A stretch of 64,000 nucleotides of DNA from Siphonodentalium dalli (Eukaryota; Mollusca; Scaphopoda; Gadilida; Siphonodentaliidae). This document shows, piece by piece, positions 1-10,180 of the stretch. The notes beneath the pieces were generated by a model. It saw only the letters and a program-made list of their open reading frames with translations. It was not told the DNA's origin and did no database searches. The DNA lies in contig CP136062.1 in assembly GCA_032622095.1 (NCBI GenBank), positions 57,424,420 through 57,488,419 of the forward strand, read 5' to 3'. Position numbers and translations under genes: made by a program. Every line of letters starts with the position of its first letter. Positions within the stretch are counted from its first letter, which is position 1.

Positions 1-87
1 ATGGTGGGACACCTCGTGCACCCCCCATAACTTAACTTCTTTTGTATTTTCATGTACCATAATGTGTATTGTTCGGGGAAAATGATG

Positions 88-598
88 TTAAAGGTGGATT
101 ATATCTTTGTAAACATGTATTATATAGTTACCGGGGTATAAAATATTAGATCTGAATCGAAGACTCCTGTCCGGAAATGATTCTATCGATTAATATTCAT
201 TTAATTTCGAATAGTTTCTGGTCTAAAAAGGTGTGGTTGTTTAGCTAACGAACAATAGTGGTTACTGTTAACAGAGACCAGAAATATTATGGTATAATTT
301 TGTCACAAATAAACATTAATTATACTCATTATCGCTTATAACTATGGAATGAAACAATACAACCAATCAATCTGGGACATTAGCCACAGGAACAGCATAA
401 TGCTCTCTGTCGCTTTTTGGTATCACCCGAATGGTCTGGCTAAAAATAGACAAATAAACGGTCCCAATAAAATATTCGAAATAAAATCAATATTAATTGT
501 TAGAAGCCTTTCCGGACAGGGGTCTTCAGTTCATATTTATTATTTTATACCCACGCAACTATTTCAAAATTGTTATTTAAAGATATAATCCATCTTAA
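88..598. mobile_element. Foldback MITE with TTAA ends
   Basis: Two arms of about 130 bp face each other (about 92-245 and 470-594) at roughly 75 percent identity by eye. The outer ends read TTAAAGGTGGATTATATC on the left and GATATAATCCATCTTAA on the right, each including a TTAA. Shared inner blocks include GGGTATAAAAT and CCTGTCCGGAAA in opposite orientations. No transposase is encoded. The 79-codon ORF at 349-588 lies across the right arm and looks accidental. TTAA targets suggest piggyBac-type mobilisation, but the family is not proven. Confidence 0.7.
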
Positions 599-1045
599 AC
601 AGCAAATATTTTGCGTTGCCTTACTCAGTTACCAGTTTTTTTTCTCGGATTATGATGGGATGGAGGGAAACGGTGTCCAATATAAGTGATGTCATTGTTA
701 TTGGATTTTCATCTCATCGTCACTAGAGGTCAAACGGTCACGCGATGGCAATGAAAACACAAATATAATATTCTGGAAGCTGACATGGTACCCCATACAC
801 CACAGGATTTAACTTCACCCACTCATTTTCTTCCTTACTATGTCCCTCAACTTTTAAGCATGTTAACACGAAAAAAAAACGTGACCGCGTGGATACGAAA
901 CAATATGGCGTCCAACATGGCTATCGTTTTTTAAGACGAGTCACTTTAAGTTAGTTTGATGTAAATGATAGAGAGAAATTCTTGACAAATGTATACATAT
1001 GTATATATTGTTGTGAAGCTGTCACACCATGCTCAGGGCAAAATG
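599..1045. other. No gene seen
   Basis: AT-rich sequence with no ORF of note, no clear repeat partner in the window and no recognisable regulatory element. Confidence 0.5.
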
Positions 1046-1340
1046 GATCTTTCAGGTCCAAGATGGCCACCAAAAATGGCCACCGGAAGTGGCCAATGTG
1101 ACTATTTTTTTACTAATATTTTCTAGATCAGTTTCTGCTGTTTGGAACTGGTTGAGAATTGCGACTTTATTTTGTACTTTTCACTGTTAACTGATCATTG
1201 GATCAATGCAATATGTCATTATGTGTGTCCAAGTCCTTCCGATCCCTCAAAAATATGATTTTACAGAACGTATACCTTTACTTATGAATATTCCATTTCA
1301 ATGGATCCAAAATTGTCACTTTGACTCAAAATGACTGCCA
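1046..1340 (+). repeat. Dispersed repeat, copy 1 (partner near 28.2 kb)
   Basis: This segment aligns by eye with 28228-28580. Shared blocks in order include TCCAAGATGGCC, ACTAATAT, GGAACTGGTT, TCAACTGAT/TTAACTGATC, CAATGNAATATG, TCCTTCC and CCCTCAAAAAT. Both copies go on to repeated AAGATGGC or AAAATGGC motifs. It is an old interspersed repeat without coding potential, and its family is not recognised. Confidence 0.55.
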
Positions 1341-1759
1341 AGATGGCGACCGAATTTCAGAGAGGAAAGTTTTTTTTCCTGGCTTCAGGGATTTCAATAT
1401 TTTTTATTAGAATTTCCAGGGATTAAAATATTTGCATTTCAATAAATTTCGTTGCCACTGAAAAGATAACCATGTATGGAATTTTATACTCATTTATTGC
1501 ATCTTGTTGTCAGTGCTGGGCATAATTGTTTGTGATATGCACAAATTCAATAAGAAACGGTAAGTGGGACGTGAGGGCATCATTACATTCCCTTTATCTA
1601 AATTTAGATTTATTATTACATTGGTATAGTTTCAGGTATATTCCATTAAGTAACATTTTTTTAATAACAAAGTGAATCACAAGTTGCTACATTTTCGGAA
1701 CAGCAGATATCCCATAGAAACACTCCACCCACCACGCCCTCACACCCTGTGGGTGCCAA
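1341..1759. other. No gene seen
   Basis: Non-coding, AT-rich. One AAGATGGCGACC motif at about 1339 continues the preceding repeat. Nothing else is supported. Confidence 0.5.
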
Positions 1760-2112
1760 CCCGAGGGGTGAAAATGGGGTGTATATATATAGCAGCTGGC
1801 TGGGATTTAGTTTTGGTGGGGAATCGAAATACTCACTCACAGATTAGCGCAAATCGTGAGGTTTGTCGAATTTGTAATTGTGAATATTTATGATAAAGTT
1901 TTGGTGACTGGTTTCGTGTCATAACGTCTAAAGAATTCGCCGTGACGGCGTTTCACTGATAGCCAGTATAGCCATAAACGACCGGTTGTGCCCTCTGTGT
2001 ACCCATAATGGAACAAAAACCCACTAAACCTTATCAACAAATGTTACACAATACAGTAACGTCAACGTAACATAATAATTGTCCAGAGCAGAAGGCACAC
2101 ATTTCGATTCCC
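1760..2112 (+). repeat. Dispersed repeat, copy 1 (blocks P then Q)
   Basis: Block P (about 1780-1915) matches the sequence flanking the MITE and 21-bp array at 3135-3153 plus 3531-4135. Shared blocks are TTTTGGTGGGGAATCGAAAT versus its diverged copy, CACAGATTAGC, CAAATCGT and TAATTGTGAATATTT. Block Q (about 1936-2110) matches 2876-3075 through CCGTGACGGCGTTT, TTGTGCCCTCTGTG, ACAGTAACGTCAAC and TAATAATTGTCCA. In this copy the MITE and the tandem expansion are absent, so it approximates the ancestral state. The ORF at 1672-1893 lies across it and has no recognisable domain. Confidence 0.6.
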
Positions 2113-2122
2113 CGTTAAAACG

Positions 2123-2124
<2 letters not shown>

Positions 2125-2162
<38 letters not shown>
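2125..2162. repeat. (AT)n microsatellite
   Basis: About 19 uninterrupted AT dinucleotides. Placed directly after block Q of the dispersed repeat. Confidence 0.95.
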
Positions 2163-2169
<7 letters not shown>

Positions 2170-2170
<1 letters not shown>

Positions 2171-2870
2171 CTCTTCATTTTGACATCTAGTATTACTTAG
2201 ACATTTCAACTTTCTGCATTCTTAATGAAATTATCCCGGCATTATGTTCAAAAGCATGGGTCGCCAGTGGTCATATTTGATTTCGCATTTGAATGCACCC
2301 ACACACCATGCAACCCACAATTATTGGCGAAATGTTTTGAAAAATTACAGGTATGTTTAGCATCACATCTATATGGGAGCTATTGAATTTTAAGGATTTT
2401 CGATTGGCAGCCATCTTGGTTTTACTCTTTTCATCTTGGCATCACTAAATCCGTTGGCACACCCTATATAGGCCACACCCCTCATCCGATTATCACGAAA
2501 CTTCATATGTATCCTCAGGGTGACCTCTCGATTGGAGCTTACAACATTTTTTTCGGAATTTCTGCCAATTTTCGGCAAGGCGGGTAGGAATCGTGATCAT
2601 GTGGGCATATGGCGACAGCTTGCGCCACTAAATACTCTAATTATACGAATTTTCTTCAAAATTGAGCGATTTCTTATTTGTCATCCCCCAGGATATCTGA
2701 AGGTATAGTCAACCGGGGATCAACTGGGCCTAATTACCAGGAAGGTGGACAGGAATCATTATATGGCCGTATTGTGATTATATGATATGTTGTTTTTTTT
2801 CTCTTTAAAATACCATCGGATGGCAAATAGCGCATATCGGTAGAATCGGGCGAATAGCCGCTGACAATAA
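2170..2870. other. No gene seen
   Basis: Non-coding sequence. Short overlapping ORFs on both strands (2390-2578 minus, 2520-2708 plus) have no recognisable domains or splice context. Confidence 0.45.
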
Positions 2871-3153
2871 TTCCCCCGTGACGGCGTTTTACGTAAAATC
2901 GCGATCGTGTTTAATGTATCCTGCTCGCATATATGGTAGCCAGTTTTGAAATAAATGATCTGTTGTGCCCTCTGTGCGCCCATAATGGGACTAAAACAAC
3001 TGTTACAGAATACAGTAACGTCAACTTAACCTAATAATTGTCCATACCAGATCTAGGGCACACACTTTAAATTTTTCATGGAAATGAATAGAAACCCGAG
3101 AAAATCCCCAATATAGCGTAAGATTAACTCCTATATACAGTAGCTGTAACGGA

Positions 3154-3530
3154 TTAACCCTTTACCCAACAAACCGGCCAAAACCGGCCAAATAAAGCTT
3201 CAACAGCCTAAAATATCTTCGGTCTGTCTCAATAGAACCATACAAATATGGATATCATTGGAACCGGCTCATTGACCACATTGTGATGATTACAGTTATG
3301 CCCTGTGCCAGTGCATTCTCTTATATATGCGAGTCGACCATAGGTCGCCTCGCATATATAAGGGAATGCATTGGCCTTTTTACCATTTTTTCTTACATTC
3401 TTTAACAATTTTATAATTTTTAATGTGTTAAGCCAATGCATTCTCTTATATATGCGAGGCGACCTATGGTCGACTCGCATATATAAGAGAATGCATTGGC
3501 ACAGGGCCCTTCTGTTGGGTAAAGGGTTAA
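3154..3530. mobile_element. piggyBac-like MITE carrying two 69-bp hairpins (copy A)
   Basis: Flanked by TTAA (3154-3157 and 3527-3530), with inverted termini CCCTTTACCCAACA and TGTTGGGTAAAGGG. Inside are two near-perfect palindromes, 3307-3375 and 3432-3500, each of the form GCCAATGCATTCTC...GAGAATGCATTGGC. The second is the reverse complement of the first at the asymmetric centre (GAGTCGACC versus GGTCGACTC). The 56-nt spacer between them is T-rich. TTAA plus a CCC start is typical of piggyBac termini, as established for that superfamily. No ORF is present. A related uninterrupted site lies at about 1808 (TTTAG instead of TTAAG). Confidence 0.8.
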
Positions 3531-3585
3531 GTTTTCGTGGGGACTGGGGAATCAAAATAATCAGTCACAGATTAGCTCAAATCGT

Positions 3586-4091
3586 ATGATTTGTCGACCA
3601 TGTCGTATGATTTGTCGACCATGTCGTATGATTTGTCGACCATGTCGTATGATTTGTCGACCATGTCGTATGATTTGTCGACCATGTCGTATGATTTGTC
3701 GACCATGTCGTATGATTTGTCGATCATGTCGTATGATTTGTCGACCATGTCGTATGATTTGTCGATCATGTCGTATGATTTGTCGACCATGTCGTATGAT
3801 TTGTCGACCATGTCGTATGATTTGCTGACCATGTCGTATGATTTGTCGACCATGTCGTATGATTTGTCGACCATGTCGTATGATTTGTCGACCATGTCGT
3901 ATGATTTGTCGACCATGTCGTATGATTTGTCGACCATGTCGTATGATTTGTCGACCATGTCGTATGATTTGTCGACCATGTCGTATGATTTGTCGACCAT
4001 GTCGTATGATTTGTCGACCATGTCGTATGATTTGTCGACCATGTCGTATGATTTGTCGACCATGTCGTATGATTTGTCGACCATGTCGTAA
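3586..4091. repeat. 21-bp tandem array, about 24 units
   Basis: The unit begins ATGATTTGTCGACCATGTC and has a 21-bp period. Variants are few: GATC for GACC at two units and TGCTGACC at one. Because 21 is a multiple of three and the unit lacks stops in several frames, it creates artificial ORFs on both strands (a 7-residue repeat YDMVDKS on minus, LSTMSYD on plus). The unit contains GTCGAC (SalI-type palindrome). The expansion lies in block P' of a dispersed repeat whose other copy has about one diverged unit at 1855-1880. Confidence 0.95.
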
Positions 4092-4261
4092 TTGTGAATA
4101 TTTGTGCTGAAGTTTTTGGTGACTTTGGTTTCCTTTAAGGGACTTGTGATCGCCCCGTGTGATTGTATAGTATAGCTACCATAAGGAGTAAGAACCTTCA
4201 GAATAGCGACATGACCCCATAACAATTCGTACCATAAGTCGACGACCGTCATCGGAATGGT

Positions 4262-4560
4262 GACCGGTTATTATTCCGAAGGTCCGCTATTACGAAAATC
4301 AGCTATTCCGAAGGTCCGCTATTCCGAAAGTGCACTTTACGCACACAATCCGTGTGACTGGAAAAATTTATAAATCGCCAATATGTGGACATTATAAAAT
4401 ACTGCTGTATACTATCGGCGGAAAATAGTTCCACTTAAAATTATTGGACAAAATATAAAATCTTTTGGAATAGCGGACCCTCGAAACGACAACAACTGCA
4501 AGTTATGACGAGGGTCCGTTATTACGAAGGTTCGTTATTCTGAAGGTCCGTTATTTTGTT
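4262..4560. mobile_element. Small element with inverted 16-bp unit termini
   Basis: Left: about four 16-bp units of type GGTCCGCTATTCCGAA (4267-4335). Then 130 bp of AT-rich sequence, then one inverted unit GGAATAGCGGACC (4470-4483). About three further direct units follow at 4511-4555 (GGTCCGTTATTACGAA and variants). The left array plus the inverted unit resemble a miniature Foldback arrangement. The extra direct units make the right boundary uncertain. Confidence 0.5.
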
Positions 4561-4885
4561 TCTATTAAGACTATATGATAGCATGCATAATTATGGTCAT
4601 TGTATATATTGATACTTTTCGGCAATGATAGTAAATTAAGAACTATCAACGATTCTTCTCTTAAGCTGTTCCAAAATTGCAATATTGAACTTGCATGGTA
4701 CATCATAAACCGAGATGCTATTGGTCTCTCCAACGTGGGTCGTCGGGTCGATGGACCACTGCAGATGTTCACATGGTTATTTTTCCAATCACAAATTATG
4801 TATAAATACTTTTTATTTCCTTGAAATGTGTTATTATATATCTTGGTTTATTTGAAATTAATTATATGCATGTTCAGATATATAA
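4561..4885. other. No gene seen
   Basis: Short overlapping ORFs on both strands (4551-4772 minus, 4600-4824 plus), with no recognisable protein family. Confidence 0.4.
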
Positions 4886-4889
4886 TTAC

Positions 4890-5172
4890 ACCTCACACTC
4901 TGTACTCTCTGACCTTCTCTCTAAAATTCTGACATTATCTTCTGTCCCTTTGTCTCGCCTTCACCTCATATTTCTTCTTTCCATGGATCTTTTTTATGCC
5001 TCTATTATTTACCCCTACTTGACTTGCAGTCAAGTAGGGCTGTGCCATTGTCAAGGGAGAGGGCTTCAAATAAGCCTATGGCTTGTTGCCTAATCCCATT
5101 TTTCTTCTAAATTTGTATCTATTGTAATTATTTATCTGAATGTCCATAGAGGGAAAAATAAATACTGTTTAA
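4890..5172 (+). mobile_element. LINE 3' UTR fragment, plus strand
   Basis: A pyrimidine-rich stretch (4895-4990) is followed by a hairpin CTTGACTTGCAGTCAAG (5020-5036), then AAGCCTATGGCTTGTTGCCT and the tail AAATAAATACTGTTTAAAC (about 5155). The same order occurs on the minus strand at 43.73-44.05 kb downstream of a reverse-transcriptase ORF, where the tail reads AAATAAATATTGTTTACAC. This identifies the segment as a 5'-truncated retrotransposon 3' end. Confidence 0.5.
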
Positions 5173-5389
5173 ACTAATGTCAGATCATCCCAATTTAGCA
5201 ACTTGACGACGATTTCAATTTAACTTTGAATTTTCCAACGTGTGTCGCGTACAAGGAATTCAAGAATCGTAACTCTATGTAATTAGTTGCTTGTAACCAT
5301 ATCGGTCATGCATCTATGTGATCAATCTCCACACAGTTGCGTCCCTTTGCTATATTCCGCGCCCCAGAACGCATAGCAGTGATTGGTTC

Positions 5390-5585
5390 GCTGGCGGAGC
5401 TTGCGTTTCGAAGGGACCGAACTCTGCCTTGCAGCTTGGATCGCTTCCAGTCCAGTGTTCGCGCTGGACCGAAAAATCTTCTGCCCAAAAAAGTGGCCAA
5501 ATGAAATTTTTAGTGGCCAAATAAAAAAACATTGGCCAAATGTTATTTGGCCAAATTAAATTCTTTTTTTCTGGGCTCACAATTG
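5390..5585. repeat. Dispersed repeat with (T)GGCCAAAT motifs
   Basis: GTTCGCGCTGGACCGAAA (5457-5475) is followed by repeated GTGGCCAAAT motifs up to about 5555. The inverse arrangement occurs at 35.86-36.43 kb, where TTTGGCAAA motifs end in TTTCGGTCCAGCGCGAAC. The two are probably copies of one repeat in opposite orientation. Three overlapping ORFs here are shadows of the repeat. Confidence 0.45.
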
Positions 5586-6640
5586 ATGACTAAATTTTAT
5601 TTTTTAAATATATAACTCTCTGACTTTGTCGCGTCGCTGACACCATGTTCGCCAGCTGATCAAGTAATGAGGTGTGTTAGTTGTAGTCGCTATTTTCGTC
5701 GTTATAAAACAACAGTTCTATTGCTTATTATCGTGAGGTGATAACTGTTGAATACATAGTGTTGTATTAATAACATTTATGGTGTTAAGCCCGGTTGCCA
5801 TCGCGGGTACATCGAATTATAGGACAATGAATTTACGTATTTCATCTTACAGACCACCCATCTTGGCCACTCACCTACCCGTCCCGTCAAATTGACTGAA
5901 AGAGCCATTTTTGCGAATAAGGAATGAGGATTGAAGGCACATTCGTCTATAAATATAAGAGTTATTGATTGTCACATTGGGGATTTACTCAGATTTAGAC
6001 GGGCAATTTGACGGCATGGGTGGTTGGCTCGCCCCAAATACCCCCTACAAACACCCACACCCTCACCTCGGGCATGCCACACAGAGGAGGTGAAACTGTG
6101 GTATGGACCATGGACACAATGACAACAAAGATGATGTTCGGTTCGCATATATATTTATCATATGACTCAATCATTATTTACGTTGGAAACTATATCATAA
6201 ATCAATTTCATATCAATTACTAATTCATATCACCTTCAGATAATTTGATTGGTTTGTTGACAAAAAGTGTGTTCTTATTGGCTGAATGGCAGCCGGGGGC
6301 CGACTAAATGCAGGTCAAATTCGTGCGCGTCAATCAACGCGATGCCGAAATTCTCGCAATTATAATCTTGAAATATATAGTTTTGGACATTGTTATACGA
6401 TAAATAGAATATGTAATTCGTATTTATCTAATAAACATACGATATAATGTCACAAACTGAGAACAGAACAGCGCACTATATCTTCGCGTGCATATTATTT
6501 CTGCTAGTTCACCAGGTGTAATTGGGCTTCCGGTGCAATGAAGTGACGTCACATTAACCTTTTGCTGCCGATGTCATATAGCTATTTAGTGATTTGTGTG
6601 AGTTTTGGACATCATAATCAATTTATAGGTGTCATATGAT
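5586..6640. other. No gene seen
   Basis: Non-coding. A half-copy of the hairpin arm that follows (TTTTGGACAT... GATAAATAGAATATG) is recognisable at about 6382-6415. Nothing else is supported. Confidence 0.45.
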
Positions 6641-6649
6641 AAATAGAAT

Positions 6650-6788
6650 ATGAAATGAGTGTTTCTCTCATATGATATTTATGAAACTCGTCACGAATTT
6701 TCAGTTTTCTCTCGCCGGAGGCTCGAGAAAACTGAAAATTCTTAGACTCGTTTCATAAATATCATATGAGAGAAACACTCATTTCATA
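6650..6788. repeat. Long near-perfect palindrome
   Basis: Arms of about 65 bp (6650-6715 and 6723-6788) separated by about 7 nt. The outer ends read TATGAAATGAGTGTTTCTC and GAGAAACACTCATTTCATA. Only a few mismatches are seen by eye (for example CGTCACGAATTT versus AATTCTTAGACG). It is probably a foldback MITE or a hairpin-forming repeat. Confidence 0.85.
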
Positions 6789-6789
6789 T

Positions 6790-8605
6790 CCTCTATATAT
6801 TGGATTATATATATGAGATACACACTCGCAAACTGTGCTTTGTCGGGAAACTCGTTTACCTGCCAGAGTCACACCAGTTACCGCTCCGGAGTTTTGTAAC
6901 GAATTGTCACATATATAGCTACTGGCTCAGTTCCAGATATATTGACCATTATGGGCATATGTAAACTGCGTAGCTAAAACCAATATATAGACTAAGACTT
7001 TGATGCCATGTTTGACTGGCAAGGGTGGTGACCATCTCTGGTTGACTGGTTAGGCTTTGTGTGTGTATCGAGAAAAATAACTTGCGTTGGGCCAACATAG
7101 TCTCCTTTGACGGAAATTTCCCAAAGGGAATGGGCTGAGAAATGACATGGATGCCTCATTGTCCTGCACAGTCCAGAGCCAATCTTGGGTGGATGGTGGC
7201 TTTTCGTGGTTTTGCTATGGTATCTTGGGCGCATCTACAATAACCCCTCCCCTTGTTAAACCGGAATCGCATATTTTCCCTTGAAATTGCATATTGGCCC
7301 TGTAGGTGACAATCTTGTATTGCGGCCGAGATGCCGGGGGTATAGCCGCAACCCCCATGTGTCTAACAATTATTTTCTAATGCCACTGATATCAGGCAGC
7401 ATATATAGTCGCAATTTGTCTTCTAAAAATGCACACGGGAGTACACAAAAACCTCTACTATATAAGTGGTCAAAATGAAAAATAAATATCCTATACATCA
7501 TCTAGACCCCCCCCCCCCCCCCCCCAACGGTCGTAACCAATACATCGATCCGATAGGTTTCATGATTAAGAATATATCAAAATAGATTGCATATGTACTG
7601 TATATGCATGCCCACCAGAAAGAATTATTCAAGAAATAGAATTTAGAACAAACCAAATTTTCGTCAGTTTGGAACAACAATTAGAGCGTTCCTTTTTAGT
7701 TCATTCCAGATAAGATAGAACTAAAGAGCTCTTGTCTCAATTGTGTGCGAAAACTTGAAAACAGTTTATAAAATTGCTGTGACATTGGCAAGAGTTTTCA
7801 GAGTACATACACGTAGAAGGTAAATTCTAAAGACAAATTCTATAACGCCCGTAGCGCAGTTATAGAAAATTTATCTTCAACATTTTTCGGTTATAACTCA
7901 TAACCTTAATCGAAACAAGAGTTATTTCTTATAATTTAATCCATCATTTCACAAGAGAACCACCAAAAGTAGAAGTTAGAAATATAACGAGCGTGCAACA
8001 TTGAGACTATTTCCAACGAAAAAGACACGTGAAGTTGAAAGAGACATGTCACTCAAAACTTGTGCTTATCGATGACCACGTCGCGTCGGCATTTCGGCGA
8101 TTTTGATTGGCTTGTCGCATATGAACACGTATCGCCAGACACCGATCAGTGCAGTTGCACGTGAGATTGATATTCGACAGCGGTGGCACATATCATTCTT
8201 AGATTTAATTCCCGTGTTTCATTTCTTTTGTTTGCAAATGTTCCATCTTGTTGATTTGTCCGATTAGTTGTGCACTGAGTATTAGCATCTAGTACGGTTA
8301 TTGTCAATACAGTCATACCCGAAATTTCATGCTAAATTGTAAAAAGCATCTGACAGTTTCCGTGTATATTTTTAGGCACGCGGTATATAGGCGTAGTCAC
8401 TCGGCGCTGCTGTAATTTCTGTAGCGGGAAAGTAATCAAGACATTTAGATTTTCGAGCAATAACCTAACTGGCAAAGTGTGTGGCAGCCAATTGTTTCAC
8501 ATTATTCCGTGGATATAACAGCTTATATTTTAAATTATATATATATCGGATTTTTGTTTCTTCAGTGAGCTTTATTTACAGCGTGTGGATCTAAATTTCG
8601 GGGAC
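6790..8605. other. No gene seen; contains a poly(C) tract
   Basis: A homopolymer of 19 C at 7507-7525 is the only simple repeat. The ORFs at 6992-7234, 7281-7478 and 7498-7680 are short and show no domains. No splice-consistent exon was identified. Confidence 0.45.
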
Positions 8606-8609
8606 AGTG

Positions 8610-9614
8610 CGTTAGTCCGATGGTTCAATAGTCCGTGGGTTCAGTAATCCGATGGTTCAGTAGTCCGAGGGTTCAATAGTCCGTGGGTGCAATGGTCCGA
8701 TGGTTCAGTAGTCCGAGAGTTCAATAGTCCGAGGGTTCAATAGTCCGAGGTTTAGTCTAAAGCGGCACAGACCAAGGGTTCAATGGTCTGAAGGTTAGAG
8801 AGTCCAAGGGTTCGATAGTCTGAGTGTTCAATAGTCCAAGGGTTCGATAGTTCGAGGGTTTGATACTCCGAGGGTCCTATAGAAGCGCCAGTGGGGTTTT
8901 GTGTCACAATCCCAACTTTTGTCAAAATGTTCAACTGCTGGGATAACAAAACTCAAATTGATTGTATATTCACATATGAAAGATCAAATACAGAATGTAG
9001 TGATCATTGAACCTCCGGGCGTGTGTATAACTTATCACTTATAGAATCAGAATAAATTTATTGCAAAAGCTATGATTTAACACAGAACAAGCAATAAAAA
9101 TATACATATATGTACAATAGCAGGAAACTATAGTGGATGTAATCTTATACTCATGCCACAGCCACAATAACATATAGTATTTATATATCTCAACCCCTCT
9201 GGGTGAAGGCTAGCCCATTCCCATTTTATGACCCACATCGAATGATGCAGAGAAACAGCAGTTATATTTACCCCCGGTCTCAACAAATGGGATGTGTTTT
9301 GAAATGGGGAGTTTTTTGCCCAGGCGGGTTGGGGACTTCAGTTTCTCAAATTTTGGACAATGCCTGACCACGTTCCAATACGCCACCAGCGTTCTTGTCC
9401 CGTTGTTATACTCGCGTTTCAGGTGCCTGTTTCGTGCTAACTTTCTCGCGAAATTAAATTATCGTACGAGGAAGTAAAGATGAATCTCACAGATTACTAT
9501 ATATATAGTCAACGTCATTTTGCCTCCCAAGCATAATTGGAAAAGTGTGGCGACTTCGGACTATTGAACCCTCGGACTATTGAACCCTCGGACTATTGAA
9601 CCCTCGGACTAACG
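8610..9614. mobile_element. Foldback-like element with inverted 16-bp arrays
   Basis: The left end is CGTTAGTCCGATGG followed by about nine clear 16-bp units of type AGTCCGAGGGTTCAAT and then degenerate units to about 8881. The right end (9555-9614) has three inverted units (ATTGAACCCTCGGACT) and closes with GGACTAACG, the mirror of the left end. About 670 bp of unrelated sequence lies between. Termini built from tandem repeats in inverted orientation are the hallmark of Drosophila Foldback elements. No relationship by sequence is claimed. Confidence 0.65.
9045..9245 (-). mobile_element. Possible LINE 3' end, minus strand
   Basis: Read on the minus strand the segment runs GGGCTAGCCTTCACCCAGAG and then GCAATAAATTTATTCTGATT, resembling a retrotransposon 3' UTR with a polyadenylation-like tail. 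No reverse-transcriptase sequence is attached. It lies inside the Foldback-like element. Low confidence. Confidence 0.3.
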
Positions 9615-9805
9615 TACTGTACACACAAAGAGTCATTGAGGTCTTCATTTCAACATTGTTGTTGCGGGATATACTTATCTATTTCATAACTGACACTCGT
9701 GATATTTAATTGCAGCCAATTTGCAGGGTGGATGAACTCGGTTAGCTCTGTCATTTGCATATTTCAGACTATATGCCAAATGTACGTAATACGAAATTGG
9801 GTAAC

Positions 9806-9946
9806 CGGACATCCCACCGGACATTTCCCCACCCGCTCTGAGATTGGCAAAGCGGACATTTCCCCACCCGGACATTTACCCACCGGACATTTACCCACTT
9901 ACTCAATATCAAAGCAGACATTTCCCCACCGGACTTTTCCCCACCT
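9806..9946. repeat. 15/16-bp minisatellite, GGACATTTCCCCACC
   Basis: Seven units of GGACATTT(C/A)CCCACC with two 16-bp interruptions ending in CAAAGC. Purine/pyrimidine content differs sharply from the flanks. The ORFs crossing it (9684-9875 minus, 9699-9977 plus) derive from the repeat. Confidence 0.85.
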
Positions 9947-10180
9947 TTGGCTGATTATTACTACGGGTGTGAGGTAAAATCAAATTTATTTCAAGAAAAT
10001 ATACATGGAACAGCAACAACAACAATTTAACAAATGGTAACGGTACATAACAAATCACTTGATTTTTCTAAATTCTAATGGAATGGCCAACAATGCCTTT
10101 GTACAGAGCGGAAAGTCCAAGTTCTGTCTGGTCACTGTATTGGTAATCAAATATTCACTATATATACACATTCATTATTT

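Larger units (their letters stand above)
2876..4140 (+). repeat. Dispersed repeat, copy 2 (blocks Q' then P'), interrupted
   Basis: Block Q' (2876-3075) comes before block P' (3135-3153 and 3531-4135), the reverse order to the copy at 1.76-2.11 kb, although both blocks keep the same orientation. P' has been opened by a TTAA-flanked MITE at 3154-3530 and then enlarged by a 21-bp tandem array at 3586-4091. Joined across the MITE, the flanks read like the uninterrupted sequence at about 1783-1850. Confidence 0.55.

Noticed and set aside
3586-4091. Regularly spaced repeats as a possible CRISPR array
   Set aside because: The units are contiguous without unique spacers, and the window is clearly eukaryotic. 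The same holds for the 29-, 30- and 39-bp arrays.
3572-4252. 226-codon minus ORF and plus ORFs with repeating YDMVDKS, LSTMSYD and MICRPCR peptides
   Set aside because: These come from the 21-bp tandem array, whose unit has no stops in several frames on both strands.
7847-7865. GCCCGTAGCGCAGTTAT as a tRNA-like A-box
   Set aside because: No matching B-box, acceptor stem or cloverleaf could be formed around it.
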